Assembly (NCBI RefSeq): GCF_009017415.1
Contig: NC_092406.1
Span: 5,704,001-5,768,000 of the forward strand
Length of the DNA stretch: 64,000 bases
Origin: Aspergillus flavus
Taxonomy: Eukaryota; Ascomycota; Eurotiomycetes; Eurotiales; Aspergillaceae
Reading direction: 5' to 3'
This document shows positions 34,704 to 47,075 of the stretch, one piece after another (positions within the stretch are counted from its first letter, which is position 1; every line of letters begins with the position of its first letter). A program made the translations under genes and the position numbers. The notes beneath the pieces are model-generated. The model ran no database searches. It was not told the origin of the DNA and worked only from the letters and a program-made list of their open reading frames with translations.

Positions 34704-36058
34704 TCAGCTCTTCCGCACGTGTGTATGTAGGCCGTAAGTCTCCCCCTCGCCGCCATCTCCATTCTTGAAGACGTCGTCAGAATCATTATCTGTGAATTCA
34801 TCCCGGTAGGGACCCCCGGATTGAAGTCTGGGCGAGTTCTCGCCACCGCTCTCATCGTCAATGGCCAGATCGACATTATCGTCATCGAAATCGTGAAATC
34901 CGAGACGCTCCTCCTCATCACGAGCAAGAGTTGTGGCGGCAGTGTTAACATCTGGGTCCTCAGAGAAGGAATGGTGAGGGCGACGGTCAGCATGATCGGC
35001 CTGAAGTGATCGACGTATATCGGCTCTTTCTTGAGCCTCTAACTCTTTAGCTCGTGCCATGGTCCTGGCAACCACGTCAGCTTTCAAATTTCGCAAAGAG
35101 AATCTGTCAGAGATGCTCACCTTTTATAAATGTACCAACCAGTGAAAATCCCGATCGCAACAGTTACGATGATGCTGATGATATTCACGGCTTTAGAACC
35201 TGCGCTCATCTCCTCTCCTTTCTCGGAAAGTAAACGGATCCGGCTGCCTACAAAGGCCGGGACAAGAAGCTTAGGTGTAACGATAGCCGTGGCAAGTCCA
35301 TACATCAATGGCTGAACGGTCGGGAAGGTCGAAACAGCACCGTTACATACTGAGTACGGTAAAGGACAGAGACGAATCATACACAGTAACTTCAGTCCGT
35401 CATACTTCAATGTCAAAGCAAGAGCTGCGAATCTTTTATCGCGCTCCATCATTCTGTTGACGAACTTAGACAGGATAGTCCGCGAAACAACGAAGGAACA
35501 CGTAGATCCCAGCACAGTCGCAGATGCATACAGAAACCATCTGTTAAGGATGTCAGCGGGCTGGCTAAGATAAGGATAAAGACGCAAATCTTACCCTTTC
35601 CATACCCCAAAGATGTAGCCAGATATGGTACCAAAGGTAGACCACCCCACTAATGGTGGAAAGGAGACGAAGAATACACATAACCAGAGGACAGTGTATG
35701 CCACCACTGATTGCTCCCATTGCTCTGCTACAGGGCCAAGCCATATGAAGACTTTGCCTGTGAAAACCAGGAACCCAATTCCAAGGAGATTGGCAAGCAA
35801 AGCAGCTGCAGCTGCACCTACTTTCTGCCAAAAACTCAATCTCCGCCAAATTGCCATCATTCGTTGCGATGTTTCATTCAACCGATGGGTGACCTGCTTC
35901 CAGAGAGTAGGACGCTCGGAGGGGTGGGCGGGATTGCTCCTGCCAGATGCCAAATGACTCCATGGCGGATACGAATCATTGTCTGCGGGTGATAGCGATT
36001 CTGAAGGCGAGGTGGGGAGAGACAAAGCCCGAGCAGTAGATGTATAGTCGGCAGGCAT
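34704..36058 (-). CDS. tvp38: Golgi membrane protein Tvp38 (VTT/SNARE-associated)
   Basis: Integral membrane protein of late Golgi vesicles, VTT (DedA-like) superfamily. Exons 36058-35595, 35540-35121, 35064-34704 (introns 54 and 56 nt); 414 aa. A disordered N-terminus of about 65 residues is followed by several hydrophobic segments ([40 protein letters not shown]). The VTT core has [20 protein letters not shown] (rebuilt across intron 1), [14 protein letters not shown] and [22 protein letters not shown] final membrane segment [20 protein letters not shown] precedes an acidic cytosolic tail of about 120 residues. The exact molecular activity of Tvp38 is not settled. Divergent from the CUE/SMR gene. 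Confidence 0.92.
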
Positions 36059-37889
36059 CTTGGAGGAGTATAAGAGGGTGTGTTATGATTATTCCAAAGC
36101 CGGAGAGACAGTCCGAGAACAAGGGTTCGCAAGCCAATGGAGTTCGACGACGGTTACGTGGAAGCGTAGCGTAACACCAACGTGTATCTTATTGTTGTGT
36201 TTTAGAATTGGAAAGTAGTCCCCGGTAGATCGCCTCGTTTCTGGCTGTTGATCAATTAGCGAGGGCGTATCTATGCCCCCAGCGTGAGCTGATACATGGG
36301 AAGTTGGAAAGGGTTCGGTGTTTTGCAACAAGTCCAAATGGCAGGAAGGCGTTCCTGAATTGGTGGGGAAAAGGAAGAAAGATTTACCAGGAAAAAGCTA
36401 AATAGCCATGATGAATCTTCAGACGCAACAGCAGGTAGATAAAAGCATACGATGACAGTTGAAACGTGGCATAGAGCCCCTATAAAGACAACGACAGTTT
36501 GTCTGCCTGAGAGTGAAACGGAGGCAGTGCTATTAGTTTGGTGGTTAATTAATGGAATTGGCACAAGCAGTCGCTGACTGTACGGTATGAAGTCACCCCA
36601 TTACCTCATGTGTACCCCCGGTACGGTATTATTTGTACTCAGTATCAGACATGCTTACTATGACCTACCTACTGAAACTCCGTTCATTTTACCTATCAGG
36701 CGGTTATTTAGACTCTATGTTATATATTCATTCGAATAAAGCTCTATTCCTCTTCATTATTGTAGATATAAGGTAAATATAGCTACCGTGCTTTTTGGTA
36801 CTTGCTTGTATGCAGTCTGCACCCAAGATTGATGATCAGTGGTTGTACCCGATAAGGAGTATATGTATGTATCGGCAGATCGACCAGTGATCCTGTTGGG
36901 TTATCGCCCGTGCCAAGAACCCTCTGGGTTGCCATCAGTCTAGATTTCATGGAAAGGCAGCAGCTTGTTCAATTTCCCCCACATTCATGCCCAGCGTCCT
37001 TTTCTGGGACGGGAAAGGGGAGTCAAAAAGGCAAAAGGCTATATTGTACCTGATATATCAAACTCTATGAAACAATCAATCGGGTCAAACAAATAACATA
37101 CTAAAGCAGAGAAAGAAAGAAATAATAAAAGGAGTATGCACAGCTCATTTAAAAATTTATTCAATAAAACAGAAACACCTCTCTTTCTCTGTAACACCTG
37201 ATCTATATCAATCGATTGGATCCAATGATACTGACACCTATTTCCCTTCTAGTTTAGTGCTTCACTTAATCGGGTGGAAAGATCGAGAGGGAGAATTGGT
37301 GGCCGGACTGGAGCCACAGCCTCAGGTTGGAGAACAAATAATCTACAAAGCCAGAGCTCTTGAACAAACATATGTTTCCTCCCCCCAATTAATTCCCACC
37401 TTGACACCCGTAAGCGTACCTTTCCCCCCAACTTACTACTTAGTCTACATCCGACAACTCCCTCCTCCCTCGCCTTCTTTTCTTTTTGCTTGTTTTTTCT
37501 TCGCATGTTGCTTCTTCGTTTCTCCCATTAAGCTACCCTTGTTTTTATATTTCTTTATTCCTTGGATGTTCCCTTATTGATCGTTCCCTGTTCAGATGCG
37601 ATGCGATTACTTGCGGTCTATAACCCGTTTCCTGTCGCATCCTGCTAACATCTCTCATCGAACATCTCGTTCCATCCATGATTATACACTGGATCACCTC
37701 TTCAGACAGGGAACAATGATATCTGAATGTTAAACGCCCTTCTCAGCTTGTGGTGGTGTTGCACAATCTCATTCTTGTCCTCTATTTCAACTCGCTTTCT
37801 TACCCCTCATTTCCCTCCGCCCCTTTTACACCGCGTATATCTCCCCCCCTTATCGACACCCCTCAGTTGCATGACCGCCTCCACTCAAT
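36059..37889. promoter_or_regulatory. divergent tvp38 / CUE-SMR gene upstream region
   Basis: About 1.8 kb. 37380-37889 is pyrimidine-rich and reads like a long 5' leader of the plus-strand gene, with several short upstream ATGs. The rest is AT-rich without recognised features. Confidence 0.5.
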
Positions 37890-40232
37890 ATGATTTCAGA
37901 AGAGCTTCTGGAGGACTGCCTCCAATCCCTTCAAGGCCAAGACTTCGACGAGGAAGAACAGGCCGAGAAAGCTGAGGATTTCCTGCGAGAGAAGACCTCT
38001 TTGTCGGGGTCATCCCTAGAAAATGCCGTGCTTGACGTCCTATGGAGGCATCGAAATCGCACCCTTCCAGGCTCCTCTCCTCCTCCTCCCCGGCATACAG
38101 TCATTCGCCGCTCATCTCCCGCCCCCTGGCAGATGGGCCGTTCGTCGACGCCGTTGTCACCCCATTCAAATCTAGGGACGAGCCCGGGGAGCACCTCTTG
38201 GCTTCCTAACTCACGAGGCGGCTTCTCGCGACCGGCGCTGTCCTCTACAGTATCACCTTTTACTTCCCCGCGCCCGTCACCCAGACTCGCTCTTGCCCAG
38301 CCGATCCCTCACTCCCCGAATTTGAACGCATACGAATTCTCCGACCAGACCCAAGTGTCCGATTTCTATGGTGATTTTGGTAGCGACAGCAATGTGGATT
38401 GGCTGGTAGCCGACGATGCCAACAGTACTACCTCCTCTGTAGGGACACTGAGCGCCATGGGCCTCAGCGCTACGGCCCCTGAATTTGTCCCGGATATGAG
38501 TCCCCATGATATTTTGCGCACAGTGCTCGGAGATAAAAGGACAAACGATGAGATAGAAGCCGCCCTCGAGGCAAACGGTTACGATTTAGGCGCGACAATC
38601 GCATCTTTGTCTCAAGGCCATGATGGGGATGGGTTTGTCCATCACGCTGATGGCACCCGCGTGGTTGTCGGAAAATCTATGGCAATGGAGCAAGCAAAAC
38701 CTGGAAGCTCCCCAGGCCAAATCCGTAGCCCGGTGGTCTGCAAGTATTGGTTGTCAACTGGCCAATGTCTCCGCGCCGATTGCCGCTTTAGCCACGACCT
38801 AACCAATCATCTTTGCAAGTGAGTGACGATGGCTATGTAGACGTGTTCCTACATACAGTGGTACTGACGATGTTACCCTCCGTTTATAGATACTGGGTTA
38901 TGGGTAATTGTTTGGCTGGCGACGGTTGCCCTTTTTCGCACGACCCTTCAGCGCTCGTCGCGAATCTCAGCGTGACAGACGGCAGTCACCAAGGCTCAAC
39001 TGGTCCCCAGTTCCACATAGATAGCGCCTCCGAAGCATTCCCTCCTTTGCAATCCTCGCTAGGAGTGGGCGATCAATGGGCGGGCCAATATATTGGCAAA
39101 TATCCAGCTCATTTATCGGGTTTTCTGGGAGGCAAAGGTGTTCCGCAATCAATGCAACTTGTCACGGGCAAACGAAATGGAAGTTCAACACATGGGTCTC
39201 GCCCTCATTCCCGACCCGGTAGCAGGCATCAGAATCGTGAATTGAATCCAGCCGCTCCGTCTGTGGATGACCCAGATGCATTTCCTACACTTGCTGCTGT
39301 CAGCGCCAAAAATAAGAAACATCATGGTAAACGCGGCGCGCATAATCGTGAAATCAATTCAAATAAAGATAGTGTGCCTACATCATTAGCAGATGTCGTA
39401 CGCATGTCTCCATCTCCCGCAGTTGGGAAGGGCAAGACCACATCCAGAAACAAAGAAGGGGCCAAGGGCCGCGAGAACAGCGCTGCTGCCCAGTCTATCC
39501 CACCGCCGCAAAACATCCCTTGGCTTGAGACAGGCTCACGAGCCAACCAACAATATATCAAGTACCGTACGGAAGCCATCCGTCATGGCACAGTCAGGAA
39601 CAAGTTTCTCCAAAGGTAAGGGTCTCGAGATGTACCTTCGTTCAAGTAAGCTGACCGTCTTTATAAGTGCGGCCCAGGCCTGGAATCGTAATGACGCTAG
39701 AGCGGCAAAAGCTTTATCTCTCCGAGGTCAGGCGGAGAACGAAGCTATGCGTAAGTGCCATCGAGAAGCCGCGCGGCAATTATACGAAGAACGAAATAAA
39801 CACATAGTCAATGCCGGCCTGGATGATTCCTTGGAAGAGCTCTATGTAGATCTGCATGGCCTACACCCCGAGGAAGCAATTGAATACCTGGAGAAGATCC
39901 TCCTCAAGCATGCTAATGAAGGCCGGCGTGTTATCTATGCCATCACAGGCACAGGCCACCATTCTAAGAATGGGAAAGACAAGATAGGAAAGGCAGTCAA
40001 GGCTTGGCTGAACGAGTGGAAATACCTATTTCGTGAATTCAGCGTACCTGGAGAAAGAGGAGGGTATGTGGGTGGGATCTTAGGCATCGATCCCACGAGT
40101 TACGACAGATCTCTAGCTAAGAGTCTAGAAGACAGTGCTGATGCAAATGCGGGTGCAGGGGTAAATACACCCGTGCTGACGATGGGCAAGATCCAGCTGT
40201 TGAAGCGGGAGGATTTGGAGGTGAAACACTAA
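37890..40232 (+). CDS. CUE / CCCH zinc finger / DUF1771 / SMR-domain protein (Cue2-like nuclease)
   Basis: Exons 37890-38818, 38890-39615, 39668-40232 (introns 71 and 52 nt); 739 aa. Order: short acidic helical N-terminus (EELLEDCLQSLQGQDFDEEE); Ser/Pro-rich linker; CUE-like helices near residues 205-245 (ILRTVLGDKRTNDEIEAALE); two CCCH fingers near 285-335 (CKYWLSTGQCLRADCRFSH and CKYWVMGNCLAGDGCPFSH, the second completed by splicing); linker; DUF1771 (QAWNRNDARAAKALSLRG); SMR domain with the DLHG motif (YVDLHGLHPEEAIEYLEKIL) and the GTGHHSKNGKDKIGKAV loop. CUE plus SMR is the layout of yeast Cue2 and animal N4BP2/NONU-1, endonucleases of no-go mRNA decay at collided ribosomes. This role is inferred. 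The CCCH fingers suggest RNA contact. Confidence 0.88.
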
Positions 40233-40681
40233 AATACACTTGAGGAAGGCCTTACAATATATGAATTCAGTGGAAGGAACAGTACTCGTGCTGTGCACTA
40301 CAACTCGCCTTCATGATTTGTTACGGTATCAATGGTGTGCCCACCTCCCACCCTCTATCTAAGAATCGGAATTGCAGGCGGCAGTGGCTTTCCCGCAGTC
40401 TGGACGCAAGTTCCCGGTGGACGTCAATTCCAGCAAGTACATGAATATACGCAGGAATTCAGGGAATGAAATAGATAAATCTCTAATCATCTTTTCCTGT
40501 GCATAGCATCTACTTTCTTCTAGCCAGCTATTTGCCCGTCTCCTTTTACTACTTCACCACGGAGGCTGGCTAGTAATAAAATACTATTTCAATATACGTC
40601 TCCGTGGGTAGTTCTTTTTCCTGACTTTAGTGAGGCTTGCAGCAAAAGATCGTTATATAAAGTAGGAACAGAGATTAATAT
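40233..40681. other. convergent 3' region
   Basis: 3' flanks of the SMR gene and the lyase gene. Nothing else seen. Confidence 0.6.
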
Positions 40682-41832
40682 TTACTCCGGCTCCTGGTCG
40701 CGCCACTTCTCGCGCAATTCTTCAACATTGAAACCGCAGGCCTCGGCTTTCTTCACAATTGCTCTGGCCTTTTCAGCAACTGGGACATCAATCATCTTTC
40801 CATCCAACGTCCAAGCACCTCGACCCACAGCCGCCGCCTTATCATCTGCAATAGTCACCCGCACAGCCCACTGAACCTCATCCGAATCCGGGCCAAAGAT
40901 CTGCTGCACAGTCGGCACCTGAGAAGGATGGATACACTGCTTCCCATTGAATCCCAACTGCCTGCCACCACGACATTCCTCTTCCAAAACAGCAGGCGGG
41001 GATCCATCACCCTTAGTCGATTTATAAGTCGTACAGACAAGATCGATAGTAGAGGGCAGATTCGCTGCCCTCGCAGCAGTAGCAATCATAGACCGGGCGA
41101 AAAGAAATTCAGTCAGATCGGGGGTCCGCGTAAGGCTGAGGTCGAGGGCGAAATCCTCAGCGGCGAAAATCAGGCCCTGAAGGAGTGGAGTGGAGGCGCA
41201 TATCTGGGTCAGGTTGGTCAAAGATTTGGCCGACTCGACAAGAGCCAGGAGAGAGATAGGAGGTCGAGAGGAGGCATCTTGGGACTGGGGCTGCTGGGAA
41301 AGAGTGTGGGTGATGACGTCGTTGACGAATGTTAGGTCGGAAGCTGAGTTTACTTTCGGGATGACGACTGTGCTTAGATTGGGGGATTGAAGCTGTTTCG
41401 TTGTAAGCTGGTGAAATGGAAAGAAACAAGCAAGGTTTGAAAATATGCATACAACTTCTGTTAGGTCTGCTAGGGCTAGACCGCTGTCTACGGAGTTGAT
41501 GCGGACTGCTCGTTCGCGGATGCCTGAGGGTGCGGGCTGGTCGAGAGCTCTCCGCACCAGGGAACGAGCTTCCGCTTTCTTGTGCGGAGTCACGCTGTCT
41601 TCTAGGTCGTAGGCTACGCAGTCGGCTGTTAATGTGCGTGATTTGTCAATGAAGCGCTGCGATGAGCCCGGGACTGGATAGATTAGGGTCAGCGACGGCT
41701 GTCTAGGTGGAAGCAATGTGGTAGTGCGCTTGCAATCATCACGGTTTGTAGGGACCAGGTGAAATGCGGGGAAGAGCTGAGGAGAGATGTACTGTAGAGC
41801 AGTGCACGACGGAGCGCATTCCTGGATGCCAT
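40682..41832 (-). CDS. HpcH/HpaI aldolase (citrate lyase beta-like), probably mitochondrial
   Basis: CitE-like TIM-barrel lyase family. Core marks: [22 protein letters not shown] (acidic metal ligands), [64 protein letters not shown] clear in-frame intron at 41393-41452 (60 nt, stopless) interrupts TEV and [10 protein letters not shown]. The frame upstream lacks any ATG. The best start is the ATG at 41832 in another frame, which codes a textbook mitochondrial presequence ([20 protein letters not shown]). A 44-nt intron (41699-41742) would join it to [19 protein letters not shown], giving about 349 aa. That donor (GTGATG) is weak, so the 5' end is the uncertain part. Relatives act as citramalyl-CoA lyase (CLYBL) or malyl-CoA lyases; the substrate here is not known. 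Confidence 0.8.
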
Positions 41833-42390
41833 TGTCGCTTGGGGGTGAGCGATTCAAAGAGTCTTTGTATGTATCTTGCTTCTCTTTAGTCCGGCAGTGT
41901 CTCAGCGGGGTGAGGAGAGCGAAGACTGGCGGCAGTTGAGAAGTAATTATTTTCCTCCCTCGGCACAGTCCATAAAGGCTTCTCCGGAATCTAGATTTCA
42001 CATTGTGAGATCAGTGGAGACATCCATAAGCTTATTTTTAGGGGAAACATGATGCGTCCCGCTCAATTGAAGCTAACATAACATTTCACACCGCAGGTAA
42101 ACTCTCTTCACACTATCAATCGATTGAATGTCTGTCCGTACATGAGAGATCATCTTATCAGTCCATCAAAGCAGCAGTAGTACGTAAATAACCGCGTATC
42201 AAAAGCTCCACCGCCCCTATTCTGCCATCACTCACCGCCCTGTCATGGAGACACGCAACATCATCGCATTCATTCCGCCCTGTCGACTATTCTTCCTGAG
42301 AAGAGCCAAGTGAGCGTATATGCTCCTGTCTTTGTCGCTAGCTTTCTGGCTTGCCCTGTATTAGATACTAAGGTTTTTTTCTCCGTCGCC
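41833..42390. promoter_or_regulatory. divergent lyase/tvp23 promoter
   Basis: Shared upstream region of two divergent genes. An open minus-strand frame without ATG extends to 42001. No specific sites assigned. Confidence 0.45.
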
Positions 42391-43153
42391 ATGGAGCAAC
42401 AATCCCTTAATCCCGAACCCCAGCAGGGGGATCTCAACTGGCGCCTGAGTGCGCATCCGATTACGTTGCTTTGTTTCCTGGGCTTCCGCACCAGTGCCCT
42501 GCTGATGTACCTATTCGGGGTATTATTTATTAAGAATTTGTATGTGCCTTTATTTTGCACTTGCACAGCTCACTCCTGCAATATAATACCGACCCCTCGT
42601 GGGTAATCTCGGAGATTTCTGCCCCTGAATATATGACCGATCCAGTCTAACCTGAATCTATAGTATCTTGGTCTTCATCATCACGCTGCTTCTCCTCGCA
42701 GCGGACTTCTATTACCTCAAAAACATCGCGGGACGTCGCTTGGTTGGTCTCCGTTGGTGGAACGAAGTGAACGTTGCGAGTGGTGACTCGCATTGGGTAT
42801 TTGAATCCTCGGACCCAACAACTCGTAGGATCGCGGCTACAGATAAGAGATTCTTCTGGCTTAGCTTGTATGTGACGCCTGCGCTCTGGGTTGGCCTGGC
42901 GATATTGGCCATCATTAGACTGAGCAGTGTTATTTGGTTGAGCTTGGTTGGTGAGTAGTGCCTTGTCTTCTGTCACGCTCGGTTTGTGATAATAATTGGT
43001 ATAGCTATTGCCCTCATCTTGACCATCACCAATACCCTTGCTTTCTCACGGTGCGACCGCTTCAGCCAAGCGTCCACCTTCGCCAACCGGGCACTGACTG
43101 GAGGAATTGTGAACAACATCGCGGGGGGTCTGCTGGGCAGACTCTTCAAGTAA
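42391..43153 (+). CDS. tvp23: Golgi membrane protein Tvp23
   Basis: Small four-segment membrane protein of Tlg2-containing late Golgi vesicles (TVP23/FAM18 family). Exons 42391-42539, 42664-42950, 43005-43153 (introns 124 and 54 nt); 194 aa, normal length. Family marks: [20 protein letters not shown], a second membrane segment [20 protein letters not shown], then [21 protein letters not shown], and [21 protein letters not shown]-terminal segment [20 protein letters not shown] precedes a short tail. The frame and membrane topology are continuous only after both introns are removed. A second TVP gene (tvp38) lies 6 kb upstream. Confidence 0.94.
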
Positions 43154-44841
43154 ACAAAGCAAGTCTTGAACTGTGTGCATTGTATGGCTGTCTTTCCTCT
43201 TATACATCTGGATGTATTTTTAAAATCACGTGCGCTTTATGTATGCTTCTAAGATTCAGGTGCCTCTCATTATGAAAACGAATGCAACATGTTTGGTATC
43301 TCACATTTTTTCTCTCTATTCATCTTTATATCACATTTGGTTATTATGAGGGATTTTTCAGGTCTTCGGTTTGGTTTGAAATCACTGGATCATATTCCTT
43401 GCAAGATATTGACTCCTTTCAAGCACTATGACTACAAATATAAGCACAAGCTATGTCAAACATAACATGACTTGTCAACACTACATGAGACACATCCACA
43501 AGAAAGGGTCCTAACTCAGCCCGTTTAACAGGAAGGATTCTTGCTATTAGACTCATGATGTACTAGGACCTCTCCCCAGGCACCCATACATCACAACATC
43601 TACCCCCTGCTATTCGCAATCTGAACTTGTCTCTCCCACTTGAAAACAGACACTTACAGATCAACAAACAGCATATAGATAAACAAATTCTTATCGAGGC
43701 AGACCCCAAAGTCTCTCCCCCTTTACGAGACCAATGCATCCCAACAAAACCCACCTGAAACCAACAATCTCAGCGAAAAGGTCAATGCAACCCACCCCGT
43801 TCATTTACAAAAATAACGAGGGCACTAGCCTGAGAAGATAACGCATGACGCTCAGGGTTCTTATGTCGGGAACCATGGAATAGGGAGTGACTGTGCCGCA
43901 GTACATACATTAGCGGCTTTGGTCGTTATTACTATTACTTAAGTGCTCAGCCTACCGACAAGGATTAGATGTTGGTCAACACACGAGGCTGGGGTTGGTT
44001 CTATCCATCCTAGTATCCATCTTACGTGGCTCTCAATGCAATCAACAAAGACAGACTGGATTCAGTGTAGACAATTTCATTGTGAGTGCTGCATGGAATT
44101 TAGATGAGTAATTATAGCAAAAGAAGACACGATATTGATATTGATATAAATGTATATACATCCATTCCAGCCTCTCAAGCCCTATCATCATCCAACAACC
44201 TCAAATATCTCACAACTAACACCGACCCACAAGAGTAAAAAGACAAAAGGGGAAAGGGAAAAAAGGAGATGATAATCTGACCACAAACTCCCCCAAAAAG
44301 AGCTCACCTGCACAAATCCCAAAACAAACAAAAACACCATACCCATCCCCAGTTCCCCGACCAAGCTAAATCCTAGTCCCACTATCGTCGTATCAGTTCT
44401 CCCCCGACATCCAAGCACAACATGCTTCTATTCGCTGTGGCCCTTTCCACCTCTCTCTCCTGGTTGAATCTTATTTCCGTACTTTTGAACAGGGTTATGA
44501 CTGGTACGAGGCTGCGATGGTGTGTGGATTGTGTACACAAGGCTCCAGGCAACCATTGTCGATTTTCTTTGTTCTTAGGATTGTTTTGGTTCGCAGCCTT
44601 GTACTTTTGAAAAAAGAAAAAAACCAAAAAGAAATTATAGCCGTTCTATGAATTACAAAGTGAGTTTATGAAAAAATACTCGGGGAGGAGCATAAACACA
44701 ATGTTATGATAACGTGATGATAACCAAAAGGAAAGGACAATTTCCTCTCAGAGCACAGATCACAGCCTCACAGTATATAACCCATCTTTTCATCTCGCTG
44801 CCTCAGCCTTGAATTTTGATTGATCTTTCTTTTCTTTCTAG
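43154..44841. other. intergenic region with probable 5' leader
   Basis: tvp23 3' flank and the upstream region of the Myb-like gene. AT-rich, with A-rich low complexity at 44220-44345. No gene supported. Confidence 0.5.
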
Positions 44842-46381
44842 ATGCAGACCAAAACCAAGAGGAAACGATTGAGTCGCGGTGGTCGCTGGACGGAAGAAGA
44901 GCGACTTCAGCTGGTACGACTGCGTGATCGTAATAAGCATCTTGCTTGGGATCAGTTTCAGAAGGTGAGTCTTGTATTCTTCCTTGTTGTTCAGGTACCC
45001 TGGGCTTGTGGATGTTGGGGTTGCTGATTGCTTTACTGCTAGATATACTTTCCACGACGGTCCTATATGGCTTTGACGAAGGCTTATTCGGTGTATTGTT
45101 TCTTTCCCTTTTTATTTTCCCTCTCTTCGTACTACTTCGTTTAGATCTATCCCCTATTGGCATCTCTATGTTCTTCTCTTGTTGATGTTTTTGTTGGGTT
45201 GTGTGGGTCGAAGAGGTTTGCTGACCTGGAATGTGTGCACCTACAAGGATATGAAATTGAAGCATACTAGGGACAACGCAATGGTGTGCACTCCATCCCT
45301 CGACCATAAACAGAAACAGCAGTTGCTTAACCGGGCCCTTGTCCCATGGCAGACCAATAACACTAGCAATGAGACGACACTCCCATCCAAGACCAACAGA
45401 CCTAACAAACGGCCAAACATTGACGAGCGCTCCGTCAACGAACGGGCCAATAAACAGGCTAGGACAGCCGAGAGAGATTCGACCTATGTGCCTGAGGAAG
45501 ACCCAGAATCTCCGGATAACGGAGATATTCATGAGGATGGCTCAGTATGTCCACCCCCGTCTAGCCAGAATCGAATAGAATTGCTAACAAGCATGCAGTC
45601 GAGCCCCATGCATGGTCGAACGAGAAGTTCGGTGAACTCCTTGGCAAAGCTTAGAGCCCAAACAGTCGCAACACAGCCGATATCTCAAAGTTCCAGAAAT
45701 ACCACAAGCTTACAGACAAGTGCATCGGATAAAACAGCTTCGGAGTCCCCTAGCCAGGCTAAACAAACCAGGGGCACTGAGAGGGTCATGGGCTCTGCTC
45801 ACAATAACAAGCCTGTGCCGACCACTACAGCGATGCAGGGTATCAGTCTGCCCAAAGCCAATCCAGGCAATTCCCCTTCTAAAGCTTCGCAGCCGGAGCG
45901 GGCCAGTGCGCAAATAGAATGCATGAGTTTTGGCACGGCGCACGACCTATTTGCCAGCTTGGTGAAAACCATTGCTGATTACCGAAAAGCGTATGAATTA
46001 CTGTCAAAATTTCCTGAGAGACAAGGGAACGAGCTCAATATATGGAGTCATCTCGACTTGATCTCTAATGCTCTTTCTTACCAGTCAGCTCAGTTACTTA
46101 TTGAGAAGCAAACGCGAGAGCTCCAGGAACTCAGATCCGAGAACGACACACATAAAAAGGGCCGAGAATCCCTGGAGGCAGAGCTAGCTAAAAAAGATCA
46201 ACAAATCAAGTCAAGTCAATCTCAGGGTTGCAAAGAATGTCGCCGACTGCAAGAGCGAATTGCGGCTCTGGAGAAGAAGATCAACCATTATCAGCACATA
46301 GGAAGGCAATTTCTCTCTGATTCAGAAGAAAGACAGCCCCTTCTTGGCTCGCCGACGTCCGCCGCAGCGATATCTAGTTAA
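44842..46381 (+). CDS. Myb/SANT-like protein with C-terminal coiled coil
   Basis: Three exons: 44842-44964, 45043-45090 (48 nt) and 45248-46381; 434 aa. The N-terminus is basic (MQTKTKRKRLSRGGRW) and leads into a single Myb/SANT-like repeat spread over all three exons (RWTEEERLQLVRLRDRNKHL, AWDQFQKIYFPRRSYMALTK, AYSDMK). Spaced Trp/Trp/Tyr and the basic third helix suggest DNA binding. The middle (90-280) is disordered and rich in Ser/Thr/Asn/Gln. The last 100 residues form a coiled coil (LLIEKQTRELQELRSEND; CRRLQERIAALEKKINHYQ). It is probably a nuclear fungal-specific regulator; targets unknown. The 157-nt second intron is the least certain boundary, although its branch site (GCTGAC) and acceptor fit. 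Confidence 0.72.
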
Positions 46382-47075
46382 CAGCAAGCTGAACAAGCTT
46401 TTGTCAGCTCGTTTAAAGTTGGCTGAAACTTTGTACGGCTTCTAGAACCAAAAAAAGAAAGGGCTTGATTGTCACGGTGGCAGAGAGAATCGCCAGTTCT
46501 GCCTACCTTACTATATAATCTCGATCTGTTTATTGTTATATCTAACCCCACTTCATTCATGACTCTCTAAGCTATATCTTGTCTGTTTATCTACATACAT
46601 TCTATATAGATACCAAATCTACAAAATAATCTATTTGAGTCTATCTTTCAGCAATATATAGCTTTCAAAGTTGTACTGTCAGAGTCTGAGCTAGACCCCG
46701 TGCATTTCCACACCGTACCCAAGTGCAGACTGCATTGGTGCCTTATTATGCATCCATGCCTTGATTTCTTGGCCATTTGGCCAACTTCACACCAGCCCAG
46801 CTCATCGATCCAAGTTCCCTCAATATCAAAATTGCCCTGATATCTCCTGAATATCATGATGGATGGCACGTACTGAGACGAAGAATATCTCACTGTCTGT
46901 ACTCGCTGCAAAGTCTTGGGCGCGCATTGTGAAGATGTCTCCGTCTTGGGATACATCTTGCCACCCGATCTACGAGATTACAAATGTCATCTTTTGTTCC
47001 ATGGCGAGTGTAGTCAATGTCCAGAACCCTCCAGCGAATTTCTTTAGGAGTATTGCCGACACCTAAGACTTGGCC
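46382..47075. other. possible decayed sequence upstream of the HET pseudogene
   Basis: In the plus-strand frame read from 46857 there is protein-like sequence with two CxxC pairs (VCTRCKVLG; ECSQCPEP) broken by several stops. The minus strand is also open in places (46890-47198). It may be the decayed N-terminus of the following gene or another relic. Confidence 0.3.

Noticed and set aside
34821..35009. plus-strand open frame opposite the tvp38 tail
   Set aside because: Antisense shadow of the acidic tvp38 C-terminal exon.
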